Assembly: GCA_045598065.1 (NCBI GenBank)
Contig: JAZLLJ010000070.1
Location: 1-5,320, forward strand
Source of the DNA: RGIG426 sp045598065
GTDB taxonomy: Bacteria; Bacillota; Clostridia; Oscillospirales; Acutalibacteraceae
Length of the DNA stretch: 5,320 bases
Direction of reading: 5' to 3'
The translations under genes and the position numbers were made by a program. How positions within the stretch are numbered: position 1 is the stretch's first letter; each line of letters opens with the position of its first letter. Below, in pieces: positions 5,098 to 5,320 of this stretch. A model generated the notes under the pieces. It was given only the letters and a program-made list of their open reading frames with translations. It was not told the DNA's origin and did no database searches.

Positions 5098-5195
5098 ACG
5101 AGATTTTGGCGCAGAACATTGTCAAACCGCCCCGCTATACGCCAGTATAGTTGAGGCGGTTTTTCGCGTTCTTCATCCAAAATCTGTGTTTTAAG
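5089..5195. repeat. Long bulged inverted repeat / structured RNA candidate
   Basis: Nested helices pair in register: CTT 5089-5091 with 5193-5195; AG 5093-5094 with 5191-5192 (one G-T pair); AACAC 5095-5099 with 5186-5190; AGATTTTGG 5101-5109 with 5177-5185; AGAAC 5113-5117 with 5168-5172; AAACCGCC 5124-5131 with 5155-5162; and CTATAC 5135-5140 with 5145-5150 around loop GCCA. This gives about 38 base pairs in 107 nt, broken by small bulges and internal loops. The order and near-symmetric spacing are far more than expected by chance. It could be a non-coding RNA, a miniature inverted-repeat element or a large 3' UTR fold. No family is recognised. Confidence 0.6.
5124..5164 (+). terminator. 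Likely plus-strand terminator for the 58-residue gene
   Basis: The outer stem AAACCGCC / GGCGGTTT (5124-5131 with 5155-5162) and inner stem CTATAC / GTATAG are followed by five Ts (5160-5164) on the plus strand. It is the first GC-rich stem with a T tail after the stop at 5037, so the acyltransferase and 58-residue transcript probably ends here. On the minus strand only three Ts follow. It forms the core of the larger fold 5089-5195. Confidence 0.6.
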
Positions 5196-5244
5196 TCGCT
5201 TCGCGGTTTCGTAGCCGATAAAAATTTTTGTTCTGGGAAGTTGA

Positions 5245-5278
5245 AAAAGCCCGTAAGGCTGACGCCTTACGTGCTTTT
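5245..5278 (-). terminator. Minus-strand terminator of a gene beyond the right edge
   Basis: AAAAGC and CGTAAGGC (5245-5250, 5252-5259) pair with GCCTTACG and GCTTTT (5264-5271, 5273-5278), with one C-T mismatch and loop TGAC: 14 pairs. On the minus strand the stem ends in TTTTTC. It would stop a minus-strand transcript entering from the right; a minus-strand TAA at 5303-5301 could be that gene's stop, but only a handful of codons are in view. Confidence 0.6.
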
Positions 5279-5320
5279 GAAACAATGCAGACGGGAATTT
5301 TTAGGTGAGAAACAACACAT

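Noticed and set aside
5034..5285. 83-codon minus-strand open frame in the structured region
   Set aside because: It runs through two hairpins and a minus-strand terminator, has no clear ribosome site, and its stop lies past the terminator tail. A protein cannot be supported, though the DNA itself is reported as a finding.

Overview
The window looks like chromosomal DNA of a low-to-mid-GC Gram-positive bacterium, most likely a gut-type Clostridia (Oscillospiraceae/Ruminococcaceae-like). This is inferred from strong AGGAGG-type ribosome sites, sigma-A style TTGACA/TATAAT promoters, U-tailed hairpin terminators after most genes, a Gram-positive type lipoprotein signal, and roughly even GC/AT coding sequence. 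No tRNA, rRNA, CRISPR array, insertion sequence or phage gene was seen.

Layout. Positions 1-78 hold a minus-strand promoter and the 5' leader of a gene lying beyond the left edge. Positions 79-321 have no convincing gene but two minus-strand terminators. Positions 322-780 (minus) encode a secreted lipoprotein whose C-terminal domain carries a cystatin-like G-G-W ... Q-V-V-S-G pattern. Positions 781-922 are a divergent promoter region with an 11-bp inverted repeat that overlaps both -35 boxes. Positions 923-2023 (+) encode an integral-membrane acyltransferase of the Acyltransferase-3 family, followed by a strong terminator. Positions 2163-3656 (+) encode PutP, the Na+/proline symporter, with its own extended -10 promoter and a leader hairpin. 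After a terminator at 3666-3696 come a second Acyltransferase-3 protein (3730-4815, +) and a 58-residue glycine-zipper membrane protein (4861-5037, +). Neither of these last two has a visible promoter of its own. Positions 5038-5320 contain no credible complete gene but a dense set of inverted repeats, including a ~107-nt bulged hairpin.

How the genes fit together. PutP imports proline with sodium, for nutrition or osmoprotection. The two acyltransferases probably acylate a cell-surface glycan or lipid, with acceptors unknown. The lipoprotein is displayed on the outer face of the membrane. The common theme is the cell envelope, but terminators separate most genes and nothing in the sequence proves one pathway. 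The least ordinary elements are the cystatin-like lipoprotein, the structured region at 5070-5278, and the small RNA hairpins in front of putP and of the 58-residue protein.
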